A stretch of DNA of 36,947 nt from Bacteroidales bacterium (GTDB lineage Bacteria; Bacteroidota; Bacteroidia; Bacteroidales; JAGONC01): assembly GCA_028716265.1 (NCBI GenBank), contig JAQUQD010000027.1, forward strand, positions 1-36,947, written 5' to 3'. Position numbers and translations under genes: made by a program. Shown here one piece after another: positions 18,501 to 25,090 of this stretch. Position 1 is the first letter of the stretch, and the number at the start of each line of letters is the position of its first letter. The notes under the pieces were generated by a model. The model did no database searches and was not told where the DNA came from. It was given only the letters and a program-made list of their open reading frames with translations.

Positions 18501-19295
18501 CTTGCTCTTGATGAGGGGGCCGTTGAGGTTCAATCCTACCCTGTTATACCCATAGGGATCAAGGTATTGCGATGTCTGTGCTTCGATGCCCATGCCGAAT
18601 TTTCGCGATGGCCCCTTGGTGGTAACATTGATGATACCACCGGTGGCATCTCCATATTGCGCCGGAATACCTCCCAGCACAACGGATACCTGGTCGATGG
18701 CGGATTCGGGCAGGGCGGTGGAGCCGGTGACACGGATCCCGTCAATATAATAAATGGTGTTTTCAGAACGCTGGCCCCTGATGCTTCCCACTTCCCCATC
18801 GGCAGAATAAACGCCCCCGACCGTTGTGGCGACAGCTGCAGCCGACTTGTTGGGCATCTTGGAGATCTCCTCCGAGGTCACCGTCCCTCCGGAAGAAGTC
18901 TGGTCCTTGCTGATCAGAGGGACCTTGTAATCAATGACTTCAAAGGTTTCCAGCGTGACCGTGGTGGCTTCCATATCAATATCCAGAAATGTGATCTTAT
19001 CAGCGCGTACGATCACACCGGTCACCATCTTGGGCTTATACCCCACATAGGTTGCCTTGACATCATACGTACCGGGATTGATGGGCTTGATGGTGTAATT
19101 CCCGTCAAAGTCCGAAGTAGCTCCGCCTTTCTGAGCTCCTGCAACTTCCACGATGATATTACAGAATGGGATCGGCTCTTCTGAATCCTTATCGATGATC
19201 CGTCCTTTCAGCGTCCCCGACTGTGAATACGCAAGCAGGCTGGCAGCCAGGAATAAACCAACACTTAACAGTAAATTTCTTATCATACCTGACAA
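15594..19295 (-). CDS. TonB-dependent receptor with N-terminal carboxypeptidase-regulatory-like domain
   Basis: A 1233-residue outer-membrane receptor. Residues 1-25 are a signal peptide (MSGMIRNLLLSVGLFLAAS...); the start could also be Met4. About 26-110 is a CarboxypepD_reg-like beta-sandwich (GTLKGRIIDKDSEEPIPFCN, DFDGNYTIKPINPGTYDV). About 130-240 is the plug (TSEEISKMPNKSAAAVATTVGGV, IRGQRSENTIYYIDGIRV, GGIPAQYGDATGGIINVTTK). The remainder is a large barrel ending in Phe (IRFGIIFNF). Such receptors import substrates powered by TonB/ExbBD; the substrate is not evident. There is no SusD-like lipoprotein next to it, so this is not a standard Sus-type pair. It heads an operon with a T9SS cargo (28-bp gap) and a PorV-like barrel. 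Confidence 0.92.
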   Translation of the reverse strand: MSGMIRNLLLSVGLFLAASLLAYSQSGTLKGRIIDKDSEEPIPFCNIIVEVAGAQKGGATSDFDGNYTIKPINPGTYDVKATYVGYKPKMVTGVIVRADKITFLDIDMEATTVTLETFEVIDYKVPLISKDQTSSGGTVTSEEISKMPNKSAAAVATTVGGVYSADGEVGSIRGQRSENTIYYIDGIRVTGSTALPESAIDQVSVVLGGIPAQYGDATGGIINVTTKGPSRKFGMGIEAQTSQYLDPYGYNRVGLNLNGPLIKSKDPTNPVSLLGYFIAGEFIYNQDGRPSATDLYKVKDDVLAALEQSPLRPTGTGSGTYYNTDFLRMTDVEEINSSLNSSNYQINVSGKIDVRTSPTIDLSFGGNYSMYDLRNYSFGNSLTNYDKNSHSYGNTWRVFGKFTQRFPTDKESTSAIKNVFYTIQADYTKNYSVTEDPDHRDDMFSYGYIGKFTTYKTRNYTPTLEYDSVAGLWGYLMNNWQDTLYSYTPGLANPILSNYTSQYYEMHESIRNRNDVILSEGGILNGRGPDNIYGLWASPGTLQTNYGKNDSEQIGIDLMASADIGNHALQFGIQYQQRSSSGYNVAPTQFWAKMYQTTNWHIRELDLANPQPVFVDGVFQDTINYYRKYDANSQFYFDKQLRQVLGLQVDGLDWIDVDSYDVDTHTLYYYDKDGVHHQATLPDGLNIEMFSPDELLNEGDQIVAYYGYDAYGNKLEDKPSFEDFFTQKDDKGNFTRAIGAYEPIYMAGYIQDVFAFKDLIFNVGLRVDRFDANQKVLKDEYVLYPTKSVKEVNDLGAHPSNMGGDYVVYVDNVSNPTKIMGYRNEGVWYNAKGIEVVDPEAELDAGNGVSPYLVNPDDKSIQAEAFEDYDPALNFMPRIAFSFPISDEALFYAHYDILTQRPTSNFFSTPTDYYYWEVRGNPTINNPNLRPEKTIDYELGFQQKLGPTSSLNISAFYREVRDKIQSYRFSGAYPSTYYSYNNIDFGTIKGLTVTYDLRRTGNARVRASYTLQFADGTGSNPETAQAFIRSGQPNLRTLNPLDIDQRHRINLSFDYRWGEGPEYNGPVSRKQPKDSDKVRNIKWLEGTGINLTLFGGSGTPYTRSSEIYPALVQNDLVIQGSLNGSRLPWAFRIDARIDRDIKIAMGKGDNRHYSYLNVYFQLLNVLDAKNILTVYPATGNPDDDGYLAADEWQTQINQQLNPDSYRELYELALDRPGNYSSPRKIRFGIIFNF

Positions 19296-19331
19296 TTTTA
19301 TATTAGCGAAACAAATGGTTCGAAAAGTTGG

Positions 19332-19363
19332 TAAAGTTACTAATAAATAATTTTTTAATCCAA
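19332..19363 (-). promoter_or_regulatory. Promoter of the TonB receptor / T9SS cargo / PorV-like operon
   Basis: On the minus strand TTG (complement of 19361-19363) is followed 21 bp later by TAACTTTA (19332-19339), one mismatch from TAnnTTTG. This is the best spaced -33/-7 pair in the window. It predicts a transcript start near 19325, about 30 nt before the receptor's start codon. Confidence 0.6.
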
Positions 19364-19387
19364 ATTTTTGTCTTACTCAGTCTTAAA

Positions 19388-19855
19388 TTAGCCATATGGT
19401 CTGTTGAGAATTTCAGCGTAAATAACTGCTTTTCTGATGTCAAACCGTTCTCCGGCCATTATCGTCTGAATAGGATGTTCCTCTTCGTCAGCTGTCAGGG
19501 ATACCTTTCCGGCTGTCTTAGACCGGCTGTCAAATGCACTTATCCCTTCCTCCGACGGAATTGTTTCCAGGATCGTTTTAGGCCTGTTGAACAGCTGTTT
19601 TTCCTTTTCCAGCTCTTTCACCGTGATATCATCGTAGGACTGGTATTCGGGAAGTGCGACCTCTTCCAGTGAGGAGCCTTCACCCAGTATCTCTTCGAAC
19701 AGGGTATCGAGCGGACGAGGCTGTTCCCTGGGGAGTGCGGACGGGGGCCCGGATGCGGGGGAGGTCGTACTTTTCTTTTTTTGCTTCTGATTGGCCCGGT
19801 ATGCTGCATAGATAACCCAGGCCAGTCCGAGTAATATATATATCAGATCATCCAT
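19388..19855 (-). CDS. Small membrane-anchored protein conserved in Bacteroidota, function unknown
   Basis: A 155-residue protein with one N-terminal membrane segment (MDDLIYILLGLAWVIYAAY), then a basic patch RANQKQKKK that would keep the rest in the cytoplasm. A low-complexity Pro/Ser/Thr-rich linker follows (about 30-50), then an acidic region (EEILGEGSSLEE) and a conserved-looking end, FDIRKAVIYAEILNRPYG. I recall similar short proteins with a 'FDLRxAVIYSEIL' ending in many Bacteroidota, all uncharacterised. It lies between the response regulator and the TonB operon, with 109 bp before it and its own probable promoter (TATATTTA on the minus strand near 19895-19905). No function can be assigned; it could be an adaptor for a membrane complex. 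Confidence 0.72.
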   Translation of the reverse strand: MDDLIYILLGLAWVIYAAYRANQKQKKKSTTSPASGPPSALPREQPRPLDTLFEEILGEGSSLEEVALPEYQSYDDITVKELEKEKQLFNRPKTILETIPSEEGISAFDSRSKTAGKVSLTADEEEHPIQTIMAGERFDIRKAVIYAEILNRPYG

Positions 19856-19964
19856 CTGGTAGTAAATTTATATATGGTAAAAAATTAAAAGGGTAAATAT
19901 AGGAGTTTTTACTGTACGATAAAGCGAAAAACAGTATTCGGCGATTTTCAATAAGTTTACGGCT

Positions 19965-20714
19965 CTATAAATGACTGATCATACGCAGGACCTGTTCGCG
20001 CTTTCGTCTGGAGACCGGGATGGTACTGCCATCCGTCATGAGGATCTGTCCACCTTCCTGTCTCTGGTAGCCCCTGATAAAGCCCGGGTTGACGAGGTGG
20101 GATTTATGCGGACGGATGAAATCGTGGTCCTTCAGCAGTTCTTCAAATTCCTTCAGGGTCTTTGATACCAGGAGGGTTTTTCCGGTGTTGAAATAAAAAC
20201 GGGTGTAGTAGTTGTCGGATTCGCAGCGAATGATAGTATCTATATCCACCACATACATTTGTTCGGTTGTCGACAAAACGATCTTTGCCGGTTTTTCAAC
20301 GCTTGACCTTATATTTTCCAGCAGCACGCGGATATTTTCATTCATCTGGTCGGACCGTTTCTTCTTCTCCGCTTTTTCCACTGCTCGGATCAGTTCATCC
20401 GGGATGATGGGTTTAAGCAGGTAATCCAGTGCGCTGTAGCGTATCGCTTTGATGGCATACTGGTCGAAGGCGGTGACGAAGATGACCTGGAAGGTGCGGT
20501 CGCCGAGTAGTTCCAGTAATTTGAATCCGCTTCCGTCAGGCATCTGGATATCCAGAAAAAGAAGGTCGGGCTGAAGTTTTGGGATCATTTTAAGACCGCT
20601 TTCGACGCCATCGGCAATGCCCACGATGTCGACCTGCTGACAGTACCGGCTCAGCATGGCGGTAAGGGCGTCCTGGGATTTCTTTTCATCTTCGACAATA
20701 ACTGCGCGGAGCAT
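19965..20714 (-). CDS. LytTR-family response regulator
   Basis: A 249-residue two-domain regulator. The receiver domain (1-120) has the acidic pair E8/D9, phosphoacceptor Asp55 in LLFLDIQMPDGSG, switch residue Thr81 and Lys101 in LLKP. The C-terminal LytTR DNA-binding domain (about 145-249) shows IIRCESDNYYTRFYF, LKEFEELL, FIRPHKSHLVNPGFI and PVSRRKREQV. LytTR proteins bind direct-repeat promoter sites. The gene follows the LytS-type kinase gene with a 93-bp gap that holds a 38-bp repeat, and the two are evidently a cognate pair. No obvious Shine-Dalgarno site precedes the ATG. Confidence 0.95.
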   Translation of the reverse strand: MLRAVIVEDEKKSQDALTAMLSRYCQQVDIVGIADGVESGLKMIPKLQPDLLFLDIQMPDGSGFKLLELLGDRTFQVIFVTAFDQYAIKAIRYSALDYLLKPIIPDELIRAVEKAEKKKRSDQMNENIRVLLENIRSSVEKPAKIVLSTTEQMYVVDIDTIIRCESDNYYTRFYFNTGKTLLVSKTLKEFEELLKDHDFIRPHKSHLVNPGFIRGYQRQEGGQILMTDGSTIPVSRRKREQVLRMISHL

Positions 20715-20723
20715 AGAATGGTA

Positions 20724-20812
20724 ATTAATGGTTATTTGCTCAGCCCTGCGGGCTTCGCTTGATTAATGGTCATTGGCTCGGCCTTTCAGGCCTCGCGTGA
20801 TTAATGGTTATT
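20724..20812. repeat. 38-bp direct repeat with internal hairpin, 2.3 copies
   Basis: Copies begin at 20724, 20762 and 20800 (each with ATTAATGGT), exactly 38 bp apart; the third is cut off after 13 bp and overlaps the kinase stop codon. Each full copy contains a 5-bp stem with 3-nt loop: AGCCC/GGGCT (20742-20754) and GGCCT/AGGCC (20780-20792). Two of the five pairs differ between copies in a compensatory way. Confidence 0.8.
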
Positions 20813-23800
20813 CCATTCCCTTTCCTGATATCCGCACCTCCACCCTGGTACCGGCCGCGTCGCCTTTCTCGTCCGTCAAATCAATTACCTGCACGGAAAA
20901 ATGCTCCAGGTTCATTTTGTTGAGGACCTCCAATCTTTCCCTGGTGATGAGCATGCCCCTGGATTCGCGGCGGAGCCCGGATTCTTTCCCGATTTCTATG
21001 GCACGCCGCCTGCCGATCCCGTTGTCCTCAACGATCCAGAGAAGATGCTCCCCCTCCAGTGAGATCTTTATTCGTATAAGACCTTTCCCCTGTTTGTGCA
21101 GCAATCCGTGGATGATCGAATTTTCGACGTAAGGTTGGATGATCATGGTGGGGACCTCCATGAATTCCTCCTCCACAGCCGGATCCACCTCGATACGGTA
21201 ATCAAATTTATCATTGAAGCGTAACTTCTCAAGATCCATATAATTCCTGAGGGCTCTTAGCTCATCCTGAACGGGAATGAATGATTCCCTTGAATTGATG
21301 AGGATGGAACGCATGAGTTGTGAGAATTTCCCCAGGTAATCCACTGCCGTATCGGGTTCGTTCTCCAGAATGAAGCTCTGGATGGAATTCAGGGTGTTGA
21401 AGATGAAATGCGGGTTCATCTGCAGCCTGAGCGCCTGAAGTTCCGTGTCAAACAGCTGTTTTTCAAGATCCAGCATCTTCTTTTCGATCTCGTGCCTGCG
21501 GTGGATGATGTGGATCCGGCGATAGATGAAGTGACTCGCACCGCCGATGAACAGAAGGACACAAAGAATACGGAACAGCCATGTCTGGTACCAGATCGGT
21601 GTAATGATCACCACCAGGGAGGCACCTTTTTCATCCCAGATTCCACTGTTATTGGAACCAAATACTGTGAACCGGTAGGTGCCGGGACTGACCTTCGTGT
21701 AAGAGGCTACTCTGTTTTCGGCAGAGACCGTGGTCCACATATTATCGTAGTTGTGAAATCTGTAACGGTACTTGTTTTTTGACGGATTGGTGAAATCCAG
21801 GGCGGAGAATTCAATGGTGAAAAAGTTTTCCCTTGCACTGAGACGAATGGTGTCACCATCATGAAACTCACCGGGAAGCGTTTTATCGAAAACGGAAAAG
21901 GAGGTGATCACGGTCTGCGGGGCAGCAGGGTTGACTGTGATGGTGGCTGGATGGAACACGTTGAATCCATTCATGCCACCAAAGTACAGTTCTCCTTTCC
22001 GGTTCCTGTACTGCGCTCCCAGGTTGAATTCATTGCTCTGGATACCGTCCTTTACATCATAATTCATGAACGAACCGGTTTTAGGGTTGAATCTGGACAA
22101 GCCCCAGTTTGTACTGATCCACAGGTTGCCTTCCTCATCCTCCAGGCAGCCGTATACCACATTGCTGGGAAGTCCGTGCCCGGTGTTGTATTTCCGGAAC
22201 GATCCCGTTTGTTTATCGAACCGGTTGAGTCCTCCTCCCTTGGTTCCCAGCCAGAAAATTCCGCGGCTGTCCTGGAAGACGGAGAAAACCTGCTGTGCTC
22301 CGATCGACGAAGTATCGGCAGGATCATTTATATATGCATAAAAAGTCTCGTTGTGAGGATCATACTTGTTCAGTCCGTTCCCGGTACCCACCCAGAGGTC
22401 GTGGTCCGAGTCTTCAAAAACAGACCAGATCTTGTTGCTGCTAATGGATCCTGGTTCACCCGGATCGTACTTATAGACCTTCACCGTGTTCCGTACCGGC
22501 TCCAGCCGGTTGAGGCCGGCCTCCGTTGTTCCGATCCAAATGAAGCCGCGACTGTCTTCCAGAATGGAAAGTATCTCATTGCTGCTGATGCAGTTGGTGT
22601 CTTTGGGATGGTACCTGTAGTGGATGAATGTGTTGGAGGCAGGAATGAATCTGTCGACCCCGTTGTTCTGGGTACCAATCCAGCATGTACCTGTCCTGTC
22701 GAAATACACTACCCTTAGAAAGTTGCTCGAAAGGCTGTTGTTGTTTCCTTCCTGGTGCCTGAGGTGAGTGAACTCACCTGTCTTCCGGTCCAGGATGTTC
22801 AATCCGTTGTCAGTCGCTATCCATACCCTCTGTGACGGATCCTCTGCAATGGAGATCACGTAGTTGCTGCTCAGGGAATTCGGATCGTCGGGATATTTCC
22901 TGTAAAGCAAAAATGCTCCTGTAAAGGGCTCTATTTTGTTGATCCCGTTGAAGGTGCCGATCCACAGCGTACTCTTCCTGTCCTCATAAAGGCTCAGAAT
23001 GCGGTTGTTGCCGATGCTTCGGGTGTTGTAGGATTGATTGAGGAAACGGGTCAGTTCATCTGAAACGGGATCCCACCGGTTCAATCCGTTTTCTGTACCG
23101 ATCCAGATCATGCCCCTGGCATCCTTCTGCAGGGAGGATATCCGATTGTCGGACAGACTGGATGGATCAGCCGGATCATGAAAGAAATAGCGAAGGGAAT
23201 CCTTTTGCATATCGATCCGGCAAAGTCCATTCGGCGTTCCTGCCCAGAGGTACCCCGGCTTTTCGACCAGGATCTCTTTTACAACGTTGTCAGGGATGGA
23301 CGATTTGTTGCCAAGTATGTGGTAATACCTCGTCACAGCATAGGTCCTCACATCGAACCGGATGAGCCCCATGCGCGTTCCCAGCCAGAGCACATGTGAT
23401 CCGTCGTACTTCATATCCAGAATCGTATTGCTTCGCAGGGGCGTATTGTCCTGGGGAAGATGCAAAAAGCTCGTGAAGGTCCCTGTCGTCCGGTCATAGT
23501 AACACAGTCCCTGCCGTGTACCGATCCAGATCTTCCCGTCCCTGTCCTGAAGAAGGTCTGTGATGTCGTTGTGGATAATACCCGAAGGATCTTCCGCAGT
23601 GTGGCGGAACGTTTTCATGATCCCTGATCTGCGGTTGAACAGGGTCAACCCATTATCGGTACCGATCCAGAGATCTCCTGCATCGTCCTCCAGCAGGGCC
23701 TGAACCGTTTGTCCTCCGATCTGGTCTCCCGGGAATACCGTATAGCTGTATCCGTCGTACCTGTTCAAACCATCCCACGTCCCAAACCACATATAGCCAT

Positions 23801-23999
23801 AGTTGTCCTGCAGTATAGCGTAAATCGTGTTCTGGGACAGATTTTTAACGGAGGATTCATATTGAAAGGAAAGCCGGTCGAAAGAGATGTCATCCTCTGT
23901 TTGTGCCGGAAGCCGTTTTGGGTTGCTGATATAAGCCATCAGCAAGAGGAAGGGTGCGATGGATCGCAGGGATGATATGCCGGGGAGTGAATTCCACAT
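20808..23999 (-). CDS. Two-component propeller sensor histidine kinase (LytS-type)
   Basis: A 1063-residue inner-membrane sensor. A signal peptide (1-33) leads to a periplasmic region with 14 recognisable propeller repeats of the WIGTxxGLNRYD type, enough for two seven-bladed propellers (about 45-700). A Y_Y_Y domain follows (YRYRFHNYDNMW ... SPGTYRFTVFGSN), then one membrane span (about 807-826), a short coiled coil and the LytS-type His_kinase domain with His864 in LQMNPHFIFNTL. The HATPase domain has QPYVENSIIHG (N960) and EDNGIG. Unlike the hybrid SusR/BT-type sensors with the same front end, it has no receiver or AraC domain; the LytTR regulator is a separate gene downstream. Such propeller sensors usually detect glycans or other periplasmic ligands; the ligand here is unknown. 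The lipoprotein gene ends 25 bp upstream. Confidence 0.95.
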   Translation of the reverse strand: MWNSLPGISSLRSIAPFLLLMAYISNPKRLPAQTEDDISFDRLSFQYESSVKNLSQNTIYAILQDNYGYMWFGTWDGLNRYDGYSYTVFPGDQIGGQTVQALLEDDAGDLWIGTDNGLTLFNRRSGIMKTFRHTAEDPSGIIHNDITDLLQDRDGKIWIGTRQGLCYYDRTTGTFTSFLHLPQDNTPLRSNTILDMKYDGSHVLWLGTRMGLIRFDVRTYAVTRYYHILGNKSSIPDNVVKEILVEKPGYLWAGTPNGLCRIDMQKDSLRYFFHDPADPSSLSDNRISSLQKDARGMIWIGTENGLNRWDPVSDELTRFLNQSYNTRSIGNNRILSLYEDRKSTLWIGTFNGINKIEPFTGAFLLYRKYPDDPNSLSSNYVISIAEDPSQRVWIATDNGLNILDRKTGEFTHLRHQEGNNNSLSSNFLRVVYFDRTGTCWIGTQNNGVDRFIPASNTFIHYRYHPKDTNCISSNEILSILEDSRGFIWIGTTEAGLNRLEPVRNTVKVYKYDPGEPGSISSNKIWSVFEDSDHDLWVGTGNGLNKYDPHNETFYAYINDPADTSSIGAQQVFSVFQDSRGIFWLGTKGGGLNRFDKQTGSFRKYNTGHGLPSNVVYGCLEDEEGNLWISTNWGLSRFNPKTGSFMNYDVKDGIQSNEFNLGAQYRNRKGELYFGGMNGFNVFHPATITVNPAAPQTVITSFSVFDKTLPGEFHDGDTIRLSARENFFTIEFSALDFTNPSKNKYRYRFHNYDNMWTTVSAENRVASYTKVSPGTYRFTVFGSNNSGIWDEKGASLVVIITPIWYQTWLFRILCVLLFIGGASHFIYRRIHIIHRRHEIEKKMLDLEKQLFDTELQALRLQMNPHFIFNTLNSIQSFILENEPDTAVDYLGKFSQLMRSILINSRESFIPVQDELRALRNYMDLEKLRFNDKFDYRIEVDPAVEEEFMEVPTMIIQPYVENSIIHGLLHKQGKGLIRIKISLEGEHLLWIVEDNGIGRRRAIEIGKESGLRRESRGMLITRERLEVLNKMNLEHFSVQVIDLTDEKGDAAGTRVEVRISGKGME

Positions 24000-24024
24000 C
24001 GTGAATAATGAACAAAGTCTTAGA

Positions 24025-24372
24025 TCATCTGCATGAAGGATGGAACAGGCGCTGGCAAAATGATCTTTTCTTGTACCGGTTCACATAGGCAGATCTTTTC
24101 TTCAGGTACTTCATATGATCTATCGTCGCATCGGATTGCCTCTTCTTGTGATCTTTGACCGCATGCTTGTAATCCTCATCGTACTGTTTCTGCTGTGCCA
24201 GTAATCCCTGCTCGATAAGCTTCTCCTCCTTCATGGCATTTCGTTCGGGTATCCTGTCGATACGTTCGATCTTCCATGACTGAAGGACCTGACACCCTGA
24301 AAACAGGAGGAGCATGAATATACCTATCAGCATCCATCCCGGAAATATTCTATGGAGTTGCCTGAGAGACAT
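24025..24372 (-). CDS. Small basic lipoprotein of unknown function
   Basis: A 115-residue protein with a lipoprotein signal peptide: a charged start (MSLRQLHRIFPGW), a hydrophobic core (MLIGIFMLLL) and lipobox FSGC with Cys27. The mature part is short, highly charged and probably helical (EEKLIEQGLLAQQKQYDEDYKHAVKD), ending in a basic, Cys-containing tail (KRSFCQRLFHPSCR). I do not recognise a family. The stop lies 25 bp before the propeller kinase gene on the same strand, so it may be the first gene of a lipoprotein-kinase-regulator operon and could be a sensory accessory. An internal Met at residue 14 is a possible but less likely start because it removes the basic n-region. Confidence 0.65.
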   Translation of the reverse strand: MSLRQLHRIFPGWMLIGIFMLLLFSGCQVLQSWKIERIDRIPERNAMKEEKLIEQGLLAQQKQYDEDYKHAVKDHKKRQSDATIDHMKYLKKRSAYVNRYKKRSFCQRLFHPSCR

Positions 24373-24386
24373 CTGAGATAATCTGA

Positions 24387-24394
24387 CGAAATTA
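24387..24394 (-). promoter_or_regulatory. Candidate -7 element for the lipoprotein/kinase/regulator operon
   Basis: Minus strand TAATTTCG, a TAnnTTCG variant of the -7 consensus, 14 bp before the lipoprotein start codon. It stands back to back with a plus-strand element one base away. Confidence 0.4.
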
Positions 24395-24395
24395 C

Positions 24396-24403
24396 TAATT
24401 TTG
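24396..24403 (+). promoter_or_regulatory. Candidate -7 element for the Rieske-like gene
   Basis: TAATTTTG is a full TAnnTTTG match on the plus strand. It predicts a start near 24410 and a leader of about 58 nt before the GTG at 24468. Confidence 0.4.
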
Positions 24404-24467
24404 GTGGATTAAAAAAACGAAGATTGTCTGTTTTACGTTTTCTGACTGAAGAAAGTTCTAAAGAAAG

Positions 24468-24938
24468 GTGATTAGCATAAAATTCAGATGGATTTATTTT
24501 ATAGCCGGGCTGGCTGCAAGTACTCTGGCGCTGCTGAATGTATTCTGCAATAAAGATAAACTGTGCAAGGACTTGCCGGATACCTACATCAATATCACCC
24601 TTCAGCCCAACACACTGGATTACATACCCCCCGGAAGCTATGTGTATGTGACAGCCAGTTATCCCAGCAGGGGACTTATTGTCTACAGACCCTTTACGGA
24701 TGAGTTCCTGGCCTTTGAACGCATTTGCCCCTATGATCCTTATGGATGCTGTGCAGACGATGATGCCACACGGTGTGCAAGACTGATCGTTGAGGAATCA
24801 GGTATCACCATCGTTGATTCGTGTTGCCTTTCAAAGTATCTGATGACCGACGGATCACCGTTTGAGGGGCCGTCCTCCTGCCCGCTATATCAGTATCAGA
24901 CGTATTATGACGGGACGTATCTGAGGATATTTAACTAG
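24468..24938 (+). CDS. Membrane-anchored protein with degenerate Rieske-like fold
   Basis: A 156-residue protein starting with GTG after AAGAAAGG, a Shine-Dalgarno-like purine run. An N-terminal hydrophobic segment (about 8-26) ends at Cys27, but the preceding residues NVF are not a normal lipobox. The order of segments (YVYVTASYPSRGLIVYRPFTDEFLAF, CPYDP, DGSPFEGPSSCPLYQYQT, GTYLRIFN) follows the Rieske [2Fe-2S] fold as seen in short Bacteroidota proteins. By hand alignment to CPxH ... CPCHGSKF, the four ligand positions are C87, Y89, D117 and C120, so both histidines and one cysteine are lost. It also has many other cysteines (C94, C95, C103, C119, C138). Likely non-redox or disulfide-stabilised; function unknown. 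Convergent with ahcY. Confidence 0.68.
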   Translation: MISIKFRWIYFIAGLAASTLALLNVFCNKDKLCKDLPDTYINITLQPNTLDYIPPGSYVYVTASYPSRGLIVYRPFTDEFLAFERICPYDPYGCCADDDATRCARLIVEESGITIVDSCCLSKYLMTDGSPFEGPSSCPLYQYQTYYDGTYLRIFN

Positions 24939-24960
24939 GTTGGGTTCAAATCCTACGGAT

Positions 24961-25070
24961 AAATTCCAAATTCCAAATTCCAAACAAATCTCAAGCTCCA
25001 AATTCCAGCACATTGTAGGGTTTTGGAATTTTGGTCTTGGTATTTGTCTGGAATATGGATCCTGGGATTT
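24961..25070. repeat. Imperfect inverted repeat, 47-bp arms, built from AAATTCC heptamers
   Basis: The left arm 24961-25007 starts with three perfect AAATTCC units and ends with a fourth. The right arm 25024-25070 is its reverse complement at 36 of 47 positions without gaps, around a 16-nt loop. It fills most of the 152-bp gap between the convergent Rieske-like and ahcY genes and could fold into a long hairpin in transcripts from both sides. Confidence 0.75.
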
Positions 25071-25090
25071 GGGATTTTTGTAAAAGATTC

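Noticed and set aside
21861-22718. 285-codon plus-strand frame inside the propeller kinase
   Set aside because: Antisense to the repeated propeller coding region, which produces long open shadows; no start signal or family resemblance.
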